Shown here piece by piece: positions 23,315-35,200 of a stretch of DNA of 64,000 bases. The DNA is from Deuterostichococcus epilithicus (lineage: Eukaryota > Chlorophyta > Trebouxiophyceae > Prasiolales > Stichococcaceae), in the NCBI GenBank assembly GCA_033439295.1, contig JAVTLE010000018.1, forward strand, positions 620,001-684,000. Reading direction: 5' to 3'. The notes beneath the pieces are model-generated. The model did not search any database. It was given only the letters and a program-made list of their open reading frames with translations, and was not told where the DNA came from. Numbering within the stretch: the first letter of the stretch is position 1; every line of letters begins with the position of its first letter. The position numbers were made by a program, and so were the translations under genes.

Positions 23315-26280
23315 TGCGAGACCGGCCTTCTCGGAATGCACACGTTGTGCACGCCGTAGCTCTTTTATGAGACGAAGTATAATGGTGGCAGCAAGGTGCA
23401 CCAAGACTCTGTAACACATACGAGGCATCGCATGTTTGCAGTTTCAAAATGTGAGTAGTTTCCGTGCAATCAGACCTCGCACCAAAGTCCAAAAGCATCA
23501 CAACTCGCTGTCAGGCCTCGGCGTGTGCCGAAGCCGGCGTCATGACATCGCCTGGTGACGATTATGGCCTTGCCGCCGAGCAATCCGCCGCCGAGCAGGT
23601 GCTTTCTGGCCTCGACATTCACTTGCCGAAGACAGCAGGGGGCGCCGCAAGTCAAGCTGCCTACAGCTGCAAACTTTGTCGCCTTTTGTGTGTGCAATAA
23701 AGGCTGAGGTTTGCTTGCCCGTCTGCATGGAACGACTGAAACCGAGGCCATGCACGAGTGACCATTGCCGGAGGCAAATGGGTCTCTCTTACTTTCTGTC
23801 CACGTCGAGGGGTCTAATTTACTGCAACCTTGCAGGAAGAAAGAAAGTCGCCGGCGGGCGTGTTCAGCAGGCTGTTCGGCCGGCGATCCCCTCGGCGTCC
23901 CAGTACATCAGTGCACATCTTTTAGGCTGGCTGTGCTGTTTGCCCTGCGTCTTTCGCTTTAAAACCGCAGCTGGCGTGCAGATCGTGTTGTTCCTTGGTT
24001 ATTGAATTCTTTTGGCTGCAGGTGGAGCCGCTTCCGTTCCCAGATGTTTCAACGGAGGACAAGCCAGCGGCGGCGCCGCCTGCGGCGGAGCAGCAGCAGG
24101 CTTTAGCAGCAACGAAGATGGGCGCGCCACCAGCTGCTGGCGCCACCTCTGCTGCGGAATCAGAAGCCAAGTTGCCAGCGGTCACGCCGGCTGCTGGGCT
24201 GCGCCAGGTGCGTTTGGTACTTCACAGATAAAAGAGCTCGGCTTGGAGACAATCTCGGCTTGGCGCCTGATGATATAGACTTGGCTTGGCCAGAAAGGCT
24301 CGACTTGACGACCCATTCAAGCAGTATGCGGCTGTGAGTGTTGTTGAATGGCAGCATCACTCATATGCTGAAGACTCGGGGCAGAGGGGGCTCTGCGGGT
24401 AGTGTCGGGAGCTTTCTGGGTTCTGTGCCATTGCTGCGACTTGTGCACAATGGCACTGCACGCTGGTCGCAGCCTTGGAACGCACTGTGATTGCTGTGAA
24501 CAACATCGATGTTGGTTTTCAAGCAAACACTTCGATTACAGTGGACTGCAACAGGTCTTGAGGCAAGCAGATGCACCAGGTCGTCAGTCATCATTGGAAG
24601 TTGCATATCTCTGACTTATACCAGTGTCGACAGCTGCAGTGCCCTCTTCTTTCCACACGAGGGCCTAGCGCCTGCAGCAGAACGACCACCGTGTGTTGCA
24701 TTGTGCAGGTGCTGGTTGCCGCTTGCTGAGTAGACTTTGCTGCCATGACGTTGTCAACAGAGAGCGGAAAAGCTTCTTGGCACATGTGACTTTGCAGGCA
24801 TTCGTTGTCCAGTATTTTGCAGGTAGCGTCCGCGATGCAGCTATGGACCGCCGCAGCAAACCCTGTTAAGGAGGATCCTGTGCCATTAAATCGTGTTTTC
24901 TGCACTGTTTTTTGGTCTGTATCATCTGTTTCATCTGCGATTCTCAGGGCCCAGCCGAGTTCAATCCGTTCCCGGGGCGATCCTCAGGAGACACCGCCAC
25001 TTCAGAAGACAGCCTCACAGTCTCGCAACAGCGGCCGCTGGTGCTGTCCTTCGGCGCCGCCTCTGCCCGCATCGCCCCGCCAACCATGGCGCCGCCGCCA
25101 ACGCCTGCCGCCACTGACGGCGGCACCGCTCAGGACTACCAGAACGGTGCCCAGCGGGAGCCCAGCGCCGCCGCGGCCGCGGCCCGGACGCTGCTGATGA
25201 CTGCTGACGAGCAGGCCGCAGCAGACGCGGCCGCCAGCCGCGGCAGCCCCCGCGCTGGTGCATCCGGACCGCCAAGCACAGCAGCAGGCACGATGGCGGG
25301 CGCCGGGCTGCCTGCCACTGCGGGCCTCCCCTCACAGGAGGCCGCAGAGCTGCGCCCTTACAGCGGCACCGCGATGCTGCGGCACACTGAGGTCTTCGTG
25401 GGCACCGCGCAGCGGGACTCTGGCAGCAGCGGCGAGCGACGGTCCCGCTCCAGCGATGACACACTGCGCTCCATCAGCGTCGGGTCGCGGATCGCCGGCC
25501 CAGCAGGCGTCCGCTCCGCATCAGGGCACTCCCTGCCGAGCTCCCCGCGCCGGCTTCCGTCGCTCGCGTCTGGCAGCGGCAGGCCCGCTGCTGGATCCAC
25601 GGACATTGGCGCGGGCGCACCCCGCGACGGCGCCATCTTTGCCGCCGCCAGTCCGACGGAACCGACGCTGCGTGACTGGGCGGACCCAGGCAGCAGGGGG
25701 CTGCCTTCTCATGCAGCTCAGGAGGCACATCTCATCTCGGCTGCCGAGGCAGCAGTTGCAGGGCGCAGCAGCTTCTCGCTGGCTCCACTGCAGCCGCGCC
25801 GCAAAGCCGGCAGTCCCCACGCACTCAAGACCGACCAAGACGCCGCCGCGGGCAACGGCACAGGCGCAGATGAGGCCGACGCGGCTGAGGCGGCGTTGGC
25901 GGCGGCGGAGGCCGCGGCCGCCGGCGGGGCCGACAGCTTCAGCCTGTGGTCACCAGCGCCAGCTGATGCGCCGCACAATGGTGGCGACGCCAGCGCTGAC
26001 GTCGACAAGGTGCCTTGTCATTCAGCGAGTGTATCGATCCTTTCGGCGCAACTTCGCCGGTGCTCGAGTTAGAGGCATGATGTTCGAGGGCTGCCATTTC
26101 ACTGCGGCCGAAACTGCTCATGTGGGACTCTGCCTCGGACTATTGGCACAGCAACACCAAGCCTCGTGTTGTATGAGCATGCTCGCTGTCCAGTGCCTTA
26201 TGGCTGTCAGGCGAACAAAGAACATCAGTAAAAGACCTTATCTTTGGACACTCTCGAGTCCGTTTGCGCACAGCAGTCAC
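23315..26280 (+). repeat. Segmental duplication, downstream copy (partner 9497-12447)
   Basis: This copy keeps all frames and splice sites of the first four giant-gene exons, so it is the functional partner. The similarity fades just before an 11-bp tandem repeat at 26295. Confidence 0.85.
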
Positions 26281-29200
26281 GATGACTTGCGTACAAGTTC
26301 AGGATAAGTTCAGGATAAGTTCAGGATAAGTTCAGGATAAGTTCAGGATAAGTTCACGCACAAGTTCAGGATAAGTTCAGGCTGATCGGCTGCCATCCTC
26401 AATTCACTCGAGATGCTGTGGGGCAATCCCGCCGGCTGGGGCCAGAATTTGCTGGAGAGCAAGCGGCAGGTCAGAGACAAGATTAACTCTCCGATGCGAA
26501 TCTACCTCTCGCTGCAGGGCGAGCTGTCGGCCGGGGAGCGGGACTCGTTGGAGAGCCTGCGGCCCGGCGTGCGCGCCGCACAGTCGCTGGGCGGCCCCGA
26601 TATCGGGCTGTGGCGCGCCTCACCGCCGCCACCGCCCTCCTCTGTCGCGGCGACGGCGGCCGCCCCGCCATCCTGGCAGGCATGCCTTCGTCTCGGTGAC
26701 ACTGTTTGGGCTCGCATAGTCAAGCCATACCATATGGACTCTGACTGTGGATTTACAGTGTGCCACGCTGACCAATGTCTGGCGCAAGGCTGCCGCTGCA
26801 GATGGAGCACCGGCAGGTACCCCAGTTGCATTGCGCACAGGTCTCCATCGTGTGGATTCCTGCACGTTGAAGTCTTTCAGGAGCTTACACAAGCCGAATC
26901 TCTGTGTTTCCAACCTGATGGCGCCCATGATGTGTCACGGTCGAGACCGTATCCGACATCGTCGATGTCAGCTTGATGAAATCACAGGACAAGCATCACC
27001 TTTTTCCGTGGACCTCTTTCTTGATTCGCAGCCTGTGCAGTGCGTTTCTTGTCAGCGTATCGATGGAGCGTGCTGTCGAGTGCCTTATCGCACACCTCCT
27101 GGGCAGGTGGCGCAAGACACATCTAGCGCAACCGCTGCGCCGGCAGGCGGCGGCGCGGCTGGCCCGGCCACCCACAAACCTGACGCAGGCGAGCAACAAC
27201 AGCACGAGCTGCTGTGTATGGCTCACCCTTCCCTATTGTCGAAATGCGCAATCTCCCTGGTCGTCGTTCAGCTGAAACGACAGAGCTTGCCTCAACAAGC
27301 CTCCCCGAGAAGCAGGCTGCAAGGGCTGCACACGCTGCATTGTGGTGTGCCTGCTCATACCAGTTTTACCCCCTGTCGGGTCTCTGCGATGGGTAAGATG
27401 TAAGCACTGTCCAGGAAGCCCGCTCGAGACGGCTCCGTCAACCCGCTCACAGCACGAATTCCATCGCGCAGGCAGCTCCCATGCGCCAGCATCCCTCGGA
27501 TCGGCTGACACAGCCCGAGCCACGTCCGCGCCACCGGCGGCTGCGGGACGCAACTCTGCCAACGGCGCCGGCGCCCACACTCCCACCAGCGACGAATGGC
27601 AGCGCGCGGCGCAGCAGTGGCGGTCGGACGCTGCCAAACCGGTGGCGGCGGCAGCAGGGGAAGCAACCGCGCAGGAAGCAGAGAGCGGCGCGGTGCCCCC
27701 GCACCCGCCGCCGGATGCGCTGACAGCGGTGCGCATCGCGTCAGAGGAACGCCGGCAGCTGGCGGCGGCCCGGGACGAGACGGCCGTGGCCGAGCCCTCA
27801 CGCAGCAGGTGCCTCCTCAAAACTCATTTACTCATGAGAAGTACAAGTCCGAATAGACAGCAAATAGGATCCGTGCAAGCATTTGGCAAAAGCCCTCTAG
27901 CAACTGCCCCTGGCTGCGTCACGAAGCAGGTCGTGGACAAAATACATGCCTTCAGACGATATGTTTCGATGGTGTTGATGGTTCGTCAAAATGACGCAGG
28001 GAGCTGCAGGGACTTGAGGAGCGCCCGTTGCGCCCGCCGCCGGTCCCGGGAAGCGGCCCTCAGGATAGCCTCCGGGCACCCACCACCCTTGCATCGCTGG
28101 ACCTCTTCCAGGTTCGGGTCTTCAGATTTTGAACATATGAATCTCCGCAAGGCTGTTAGACTCGTGCAACACTGCAGCAGAGGTGCCTTTGGGTAGCTGC
28201 CTGAGGCTCAAGGCGCAGGCAGCCAGGCCAGGCCAGCTGCTGGCAGTATCTATGAACTGGCAGGAGGGCGCAGGACGCCCTGTTTCAGTGTGCACCCCTG
28301 TTGTAAAAATGGAAATTTTGCCGCAGTCCTGCAGTGTGCACTCTCAGCCGGCTGTGTGATGGCGCTAAGCAGCCATGCGCTATATATACCCTTGACCGCC
28401 TGAGTGCAGCTAGTGCGTTGGGACTCAGCTCTTCTTGAAACGCGCCTGGCTGCCTCATGAAGCAGTTCTCCTTTGTTTGTCAGCAGCCCGCACATGCTGC
28501 AGGTCGCTGCAGCTGCTTGACAACACCTTGTGGAGGCCTTGCTCAAATGCCAGCGTCAACCATCATTCACCTGTGGAGCACCTATCAGCTTGCTGCAACA
28601 GCCAATCACAGTATCGACCTAAGAGTACAGACAATGCGAGTATGCCTTCAGAGCTCTACTGACGTAAAGCCTGCATGCGCTGCAGACGCGGCGGGCGCCG
28701 CAGCCGCTGACCCGCACATGGCTCCAGCTGCGCGCCTCGCCGGCAGGATCCACCCAAGACGAAATCCGCTCCGCGGCAGCTGGCCTCGGCTTGGCTCCGG
28801 CTGCTGCGGATCTGGTAACAGCCGGCCCGCCAGCAGCGGCAGTCGCGGCAGCGGGTGCCGCCGGCGCCGCCAGCGCACCTGGTGCAGCGTCGCCACCGGC
28901 GTCTCCGCTAGGGCCGCCGCAGCCGGGCAAGGGAGCGCCCTCGAAAACGGCAGCGCCCGACGCTGAGGCGCTGGCAGCAGCGCAGCAGCCGGGCGCGCCG
29001 GCCGCAGCGGTAGACGACATCTTTCACTCGGCGCCGCAGTCAGTTGCGACGCCGTCCTCATCCGTCCGCTCGCTGGCCAGTGCGTCACAGATGCTCGGAG
29101 ACACCGACAACGACTCCAGCAACGGCGTCGCCGCCAGGCTGCCTGCCACCACATCTGCAGCAGCAGCCGCCGGCCGGGGCAATGCTGCAGGGGACGAGGC

Positions 29201-32200
29201 AGCGCCAGCGCCCGAGACTACAGGCCAGCAGACGCAGGTGGCGCAGGCGGCGGAGGCGCAGTCGGCAGAGATGCCGCGGCACCCACTCGCGGGACTGCCA
29301 GTGGCACGCTCCTTTGAAATCACCGCTGCAGATCCGCGCGTCTCTGCCAATGCCGCTGCCGCAGACAGTCTTGCTGCCGCCGGTGTCGCTGTGTCTCACC
29401 ACGAGGCTACAGCGGCGCCGCCGCCGCCGCCTGACGCGACGGCCGCTGCGCTGTCGGCAGCGGCGGCGGCCACCGCGGGCGCAACGGCGGTTGCTGCGGG
29501 CGTGCCGGCGGCAGCAACAGAGACGCTGCCTGCCGCCTCAGTCATGCAGCAGCGTGCTGCTGTGGGGGCAGCAGAGCCAGCTGCGCAGCCGGCGGCGGTG
29601 GCAATGGCGCGTTCCGACGCGTCGCCGGGTGGGGCGCTGTCGACATACACAGACGCCGCGCTGCAGGATGCCGCCTCCGCCGCGGTCCCGGCACTTGCTG
29701 TGTCTGCGCCTTCGCCCGGCAACGCCGCTCACGAGGCAGAGCCGGCTGCGGCTGCTGGGCAGGTGAAATTCTCAGAGTTGCTATGTAGTTCAAGTTCACA
29801 AGGAACCAAATTCATGCAGTATAACATTGGTGTGTGCGCTGGCAAAGGCAGCGGTTGAACAGCGGGCAGCAGTGGAATGCAACTGCATGACCCTGGCGCT
29901 TTGATTGTCAAGTTTGCAGCGCCACAAAAGACGGGGCCAGGCCGGTCGCCGATTAGTCTTGGCTGCTTCACACAGCAGCGTGGCAAGGCGCATGTTGAAC
30001 TCTCCTTGACTACATCAAATTCACCATGCCAGATGTCTGACATCTGCTGCCTTTCCTTCTGCTGCCTGAGCCCAGGCTGTTCTGCTGGGGGATCCGGTCT
30101 GCGTCGGTGCTTTGCAACCTATCCCTTACGACTTACGGGGAACCCCATACGCACCTCTGCCTGGGCATTGGCAGTCGCTGTGCATGCAATGGGGTCCAGC
30201 GTTGCTGGGGGTGCCTCACGACAGTGCGCATACTTGGTGAGCAGGTGCCGGGCCCAGCGCCGATGGACACGACGGAGTCGGGCGATGCATCCAGTGAGGA
30301 CCAAGGCGGCGGGGGCGGCAGGCTGTCACCCGAGGAGCTCCGGCTCGAGTTTACAGCAGCCGAAGCCGCCAACCACGGCAGCGACGGCTGGAGCCTCATG
30401 GCGCCGGCAACGCAGGCAGCCGCGGCGCCGGGCATGGAAGCGCCGCAAGGCGCGGCGCTACCGCCGCCGCCAGCGGTGCCGGTGCGGCGCGAGGCAGCTG
30501 GCGCACGCCAAGTGCCAGCCGTCAAGACAGGCAGCAGGCAGCCGGCAGCGGCGGCCGCCCCTGCGCCGGCAGCCCTGCAGCGCAGTAACAAAGACGCTTT
30601 GGCTGTGGACACATTCCTCCGGGCACGGCCTGTGCTGCTGGCTCGACAGATGCCGCAGGAAGCAGCTGCTGCACCGCTGCGTGGCAGCATGCTGCAGGCC
30701 AGCAAGCAGGAGTCGGCTGCCGCGGTCGCGGCTGCAGCGCCCGCCGTGACGGTTGTGGGCATGGTGACGACGCCAGGCGCCGGCTCGTGCCATGTCCGAG
30801 ACGCCACTCAGGGCACGGCGGCAGGCTCCAGCACCGCTGCAACGACCAGCCCGGGCGCTGGCGCCTTGGGCGCTGGTGCGGGCGACCCAGCGGCAGGCAG
30901 CACCGGAGCGGCGGAGCCGACAGCCGGCGCTGCTGCAGCCGGGGCCGTAGCCGCCGGGCCGTCCACAGCCGCCGACATATGGGCCGAGGGGGGCGCTGCG
31001 GCAGGCGCGGCGGCGCCGCACAGCGGGTCAGGCAGCGGCAGGGGCGTCGCATTCGACGGCAGCGTACACGACCCTCTCGCTTCGGCCGCAAGCCTCGCTG
31101 CCGGCGCGAGCGCAGGCCCGCCCCCGCCCGTTACCGCCGCCCTCCAGCACAAGTGCGGTCTATTCTTTTGGGAGGTTTTGGGAGGAGAAAGAGCGGGGGA
31201 GAGTTGAGAGAGCCTACACCACCACGCAGCCTCAGTCTGATAATGCATAAAAGCAGCAAATGAAATGACTTATGCATCCTGATCGCCAATTGGTTGTGAA
31301 ACGAACACTAGCCGGAAACACTGATGAGGCCCATGAGTGCATGGCGGGGAGTGTGGTTCTCACAACTAAATGCAAAACCCTGCAGCGCTCCTTCAGTCTG
31401 TCGATTCCCTGCCAGCAATTCGACCCCTGTCCTGCAGCCCTGGATTCGCAGTCCAGCGTTTCCGCCGTCGCCACATGACATGATGGTGTGTGTGTGCAGG
31501 CGTGATGTGGCCAACAATGGTGAGCTGGCGCCGGCCCCCAAGCCAGCGCCCCATCCTTCGGCTGCTACCGTTCCGCCAGCGAATGCGGGTGCCGCTGCCG
31601 CTGTCATACCTGCCGCTGCCGAGGCTGTAGGGGCGGGCGGCGAAGCCGGTGCAGCCGGCAGTGCGGTGCGCAATGCGGCGCCTGCTGCTGTCAGCACAGC
31701 TGCAGAGCCGGGCGGCGGCGGAGGCGCTGGCCTAGCCAGCCGCGCCTCTGAGGAGTCGGCCTCTGCGGGCCGCGGGCGTGACAGCTCGCCCCACGCAAGT
31801 GACGGCGGGTTGCCGCGCTCGAGCGTCGGCGCCTTGCCTCGCGCGGGCGGCAGCGGCGGCTTCAAGAACAAAATTTCCAGCATCTTCGGCCGCCGCAAGG
31901 CTGCCGCAGCTGAGGAGGAACCCCTGGTGCGAAACCCCATGGAACATACAGCAGTCCGAGGCGACCTCACGAAAGCACTGACCTAGGCTTGACAAGTTCT
32001 AATATTGGCGACTGAAGGGTCGAGCGTCTCGCCAGCGAGGCTTCTCTTCATTGAATTGTGGCCGGCACTCTGCACGGATGTCCTGCGGGCCTAGGGCAGG
32101 GACCAGCTGGTCTTGCTCAGCTGGAAGGGCGAAAGACACTCGAATGCCACAGCTGCGGGCAGCCTTCACACGCTGCCTCCCCTTGCACAAAGACAATCGG

Positions 32201-35200
32201 CACATCCTTAGGGACAAGTTGTTTAAAGGCTGGCGGCGCAGAGCTTCGTGGCATGAATCGGGTTGCATCCCTTGATTCATGCCAGCGTCACCTAAATCTC
32301 CAACCCTGGCTTTTTCTCCAAACCCCGCAGGCGGACACCCTGGCAGCAGCGCAGGCAACGCACAATACCCGGGCGGAGGCGGGAGCTCAGACGCCCTTCT
32401 GGTGGCGCTCCCCAAGCACATCTGACGAAACCGCATCCTGGTGACGTCATCTGCAGCATAGACCCTGCAATAGGTTTATCGTTTTTCCTTCACCCGGCAG
32501 TCGGACGACCTGGCGGTGGCGCAGGCAGCGCACGACCGGGCGGCCGAGGATCTGCAGGAGCTGGCCTGCGCACATGCCGCCCTGGGCCACAAGGTGCAGA
32601 AACATATCGATTTGCCATATATGTTGATTGGGAAGTGTTGCATTGTCAGCGGGCTGGTGGTGTGTAGTGGTGCCGAGGGCTCGCATGTGAACGAAGCCCT
32701 GCTCGAGGCTTGGCGCACGCATTTCCTGGGCAAGGTGATGCTAGCACCACATCTCCTCACGCTCTTGCTGTCGTGTGGCTGCTCGACTAATGCGGCGCTG
32801 CGTTCGCCTGCGCGGGTACTTTGATGTGTCGCTGGACGTCTATGGATATGCGACACTTGGAGCTTGGCTCCTGCATTGTTTGTTAGGCAGCGCCTTCTGC
32901 GGCATGCCGCTGCATGACCGCTGCAGCCATTGTCTTTGCTGATGCCGTGCGTGACTGAGCAAAGGCCGAGGTTTCGGCGGTACAAGCTCCACTTTTCGCC
33001 TTCCTGCGCCTCGGGCGGGCTCCCACTGGTCTTATCGCTGTGAAGACATCGCAGCTCCAGCAGGCTGGTGGCAGTGCAGGAGCTGCGCCTCTGGTCAACG
33101 CCTTGGCATATGGACATCGTGGTCTGATATGCCAGCATCACTGTCAGAACCGTGAAACTGACCCCGGCAAACTCTTCTCTGCAGAACAAGCGCACAGACC
33201 GGGCTGAGGCGGATGCCGAGGCACGTCTGAACCGCCATAGGGCGCACCTCGAGGGCCTGAAGGCATGCAGCGCGCCGCCAGCCGGCGAGGCTGGGGCGCA
33301 GTTCGCCGGCGAGCCCGCAACGGCGGCCACTGGCCCAGAGACGGCGGCGGTGACGCCCGTTGCTGGCGCTTCAGCTGCCGGCGGCGTCGAGGAGGCTGCC
33401 GGCGCCGAGCCGGCTGCGCCCGGCCCGATCCTGTTGGCCGCCAAGGTCCTCTCAGGCACCGCCGCCGTCGCCGCTGCTCCTGGCACGGCCGAGCCGCTGC
33501 CGGTGGCGGCGCCCGAAGAGGGTCGGCAGGCTGCCAAGGGCCAGCAGCCACCTGCTGGCGAGGGGCTGAGCCGTGGCGGCGCTGCTGCCGCCGTCAGGCC
33601 TGGCGCTGTGCAGGCGACTGGCACCGCTGCAGGCTTCGTAGCCGCCCCAGAGCCTGCTGCAGCCCCTACTGCTATTGCACCAACCAGCTCGGCAGCCGCT
33701 GGGGCGCGTACCGGAGAGACTAATGCTGAGCTTCCGCCTCCGCCGCCGGCTACCGTGGCATTCATGGCCAGTGGCGGCAGTCTGCCACACGCCGCAGCCC
33801 GTGACACAGAAGCCTTGCCGGCCAAGACGCCGTTTGCGGCGCCGTCTGCAGACATGCCACCATTGCCTGAGGCCATCTCGACGCCTGCCAAGGTCGAACT
33901 GCCGCCAGCAGTTCAGCACTCAGCCGTCGACAAAATCAGCCCCAGGACCCCGGCAACCCCCGAGAATGCCGCTCGGCTGCCGCCCGCCGCGCCTACGGCA
34001 GACGCGGCCACTGCGGCGGCCCCCGCTGCCGCCCGCCTTATCGATGAGGCTGCCACCGGCAAGGTCATTCCCAGCAAGGCGCTTGCAGCGATGCCGGGGG
34101 GCGGTGCAGCGGCATTCGTAACCTCGGCACAGGATGAGCGGCCCCCGCCGCCGGCGCTGCCGCCGTTGCACGTACCTAGTCACATTGCGCCGCCCGAGCA
34201 TGGGCCGCCGCCGCACGATGCAGCCCTGCGGCAGCGCGGCTTTCATGGTGGGTTGCTTATGGAAGTCGTCCAAGGAGTTGTTTGTTCTGCACCATGAACG
34301 GGCTCTGTTGCTGGTGCATACATCTGCTTGGTGCTCATCATAGACTGCTTGCATTTCACCAGTTGATGCAACTGTATACTGCTGCAACTCCATCAAGATG
34401 CACTTGCTGAGCTACATTGCAGCCAACTGCAGCTGCACATGTCATGGTGCTGAGCAGAATTCTGGTGCATATACATCTGGTGTGATGCAGCGGGGCATGT
34501 GTCGCCGCGCTCCGCGCTTATGATGGACGTCTACACTGAGGAGGAGACGAGTCTCGACGATGAGCTGGACGTGCCAAGCCCGCTGGCCAGCCCCAGTACC
34601 TCGGGCAAGATGCACTTTCCACCTGCTGTGAATTCCTGGCTGTCATGTGCATGGGGGGTTTGTGCCTAGTTCCTGGGGGCGCTGGATCTTCGGTGCTCTG
34701 CTGGCCAGCCCTGCACCGCAGGCAAGCTGACATTTTAACTGAGCGTATCTTGAGCTGTCAGTGCCACGAACATTCAAGCTTTTGAGGAGGTTGCCAAATG
34801 CAATGCAGCAGCATCGCGTGCAGGAACTGTCACCCCTGCTGCGCTGCCAACTGCTGACCCTTGGATCGACGATGGTGGAAGGCTGACGCCCCATGATTGC
34901 TTCCCTCTTTCGTATTATTGACCCAACAGGCCTATCATCTGGCATTGCAGGGGCCGCTGGCAGCGCTGCCGATGGGTTGCCCCATGCATGCAGATGACTC
35001 GCCATTTTGTGTATTCACTTCCGCATTATGAATTGCGAGTCGGAGGAACATTGATTTGATACTGCAGGGTCGCTGGCGGCGCTGCCGACAAGTCGCACCA
35101 TGACGCCACGCGCGCAGCTGATGCGGCACCTGGCTCACATGGACATTGACTCGGGCCGCGTCGAGCCGCCACCGCGCTTCTTCCCGCTGCCCTTTGGGCC

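Noticed and set aside
28381-28391. Promoter call for a separate gene at the TATATATA motif
   Set aside because: Exons on both sides join in phase across this intron, so it is kept only as a question, not as a feature.
32476-33891. Long minus-strand open frame of 471 codons
   Set aside because: It mirrors the Ala/Pro-rich exon of the plus-strand giant gene. The plus-strand exons chain in phase and have splice sites; the minus frame has neither motif nor structure.
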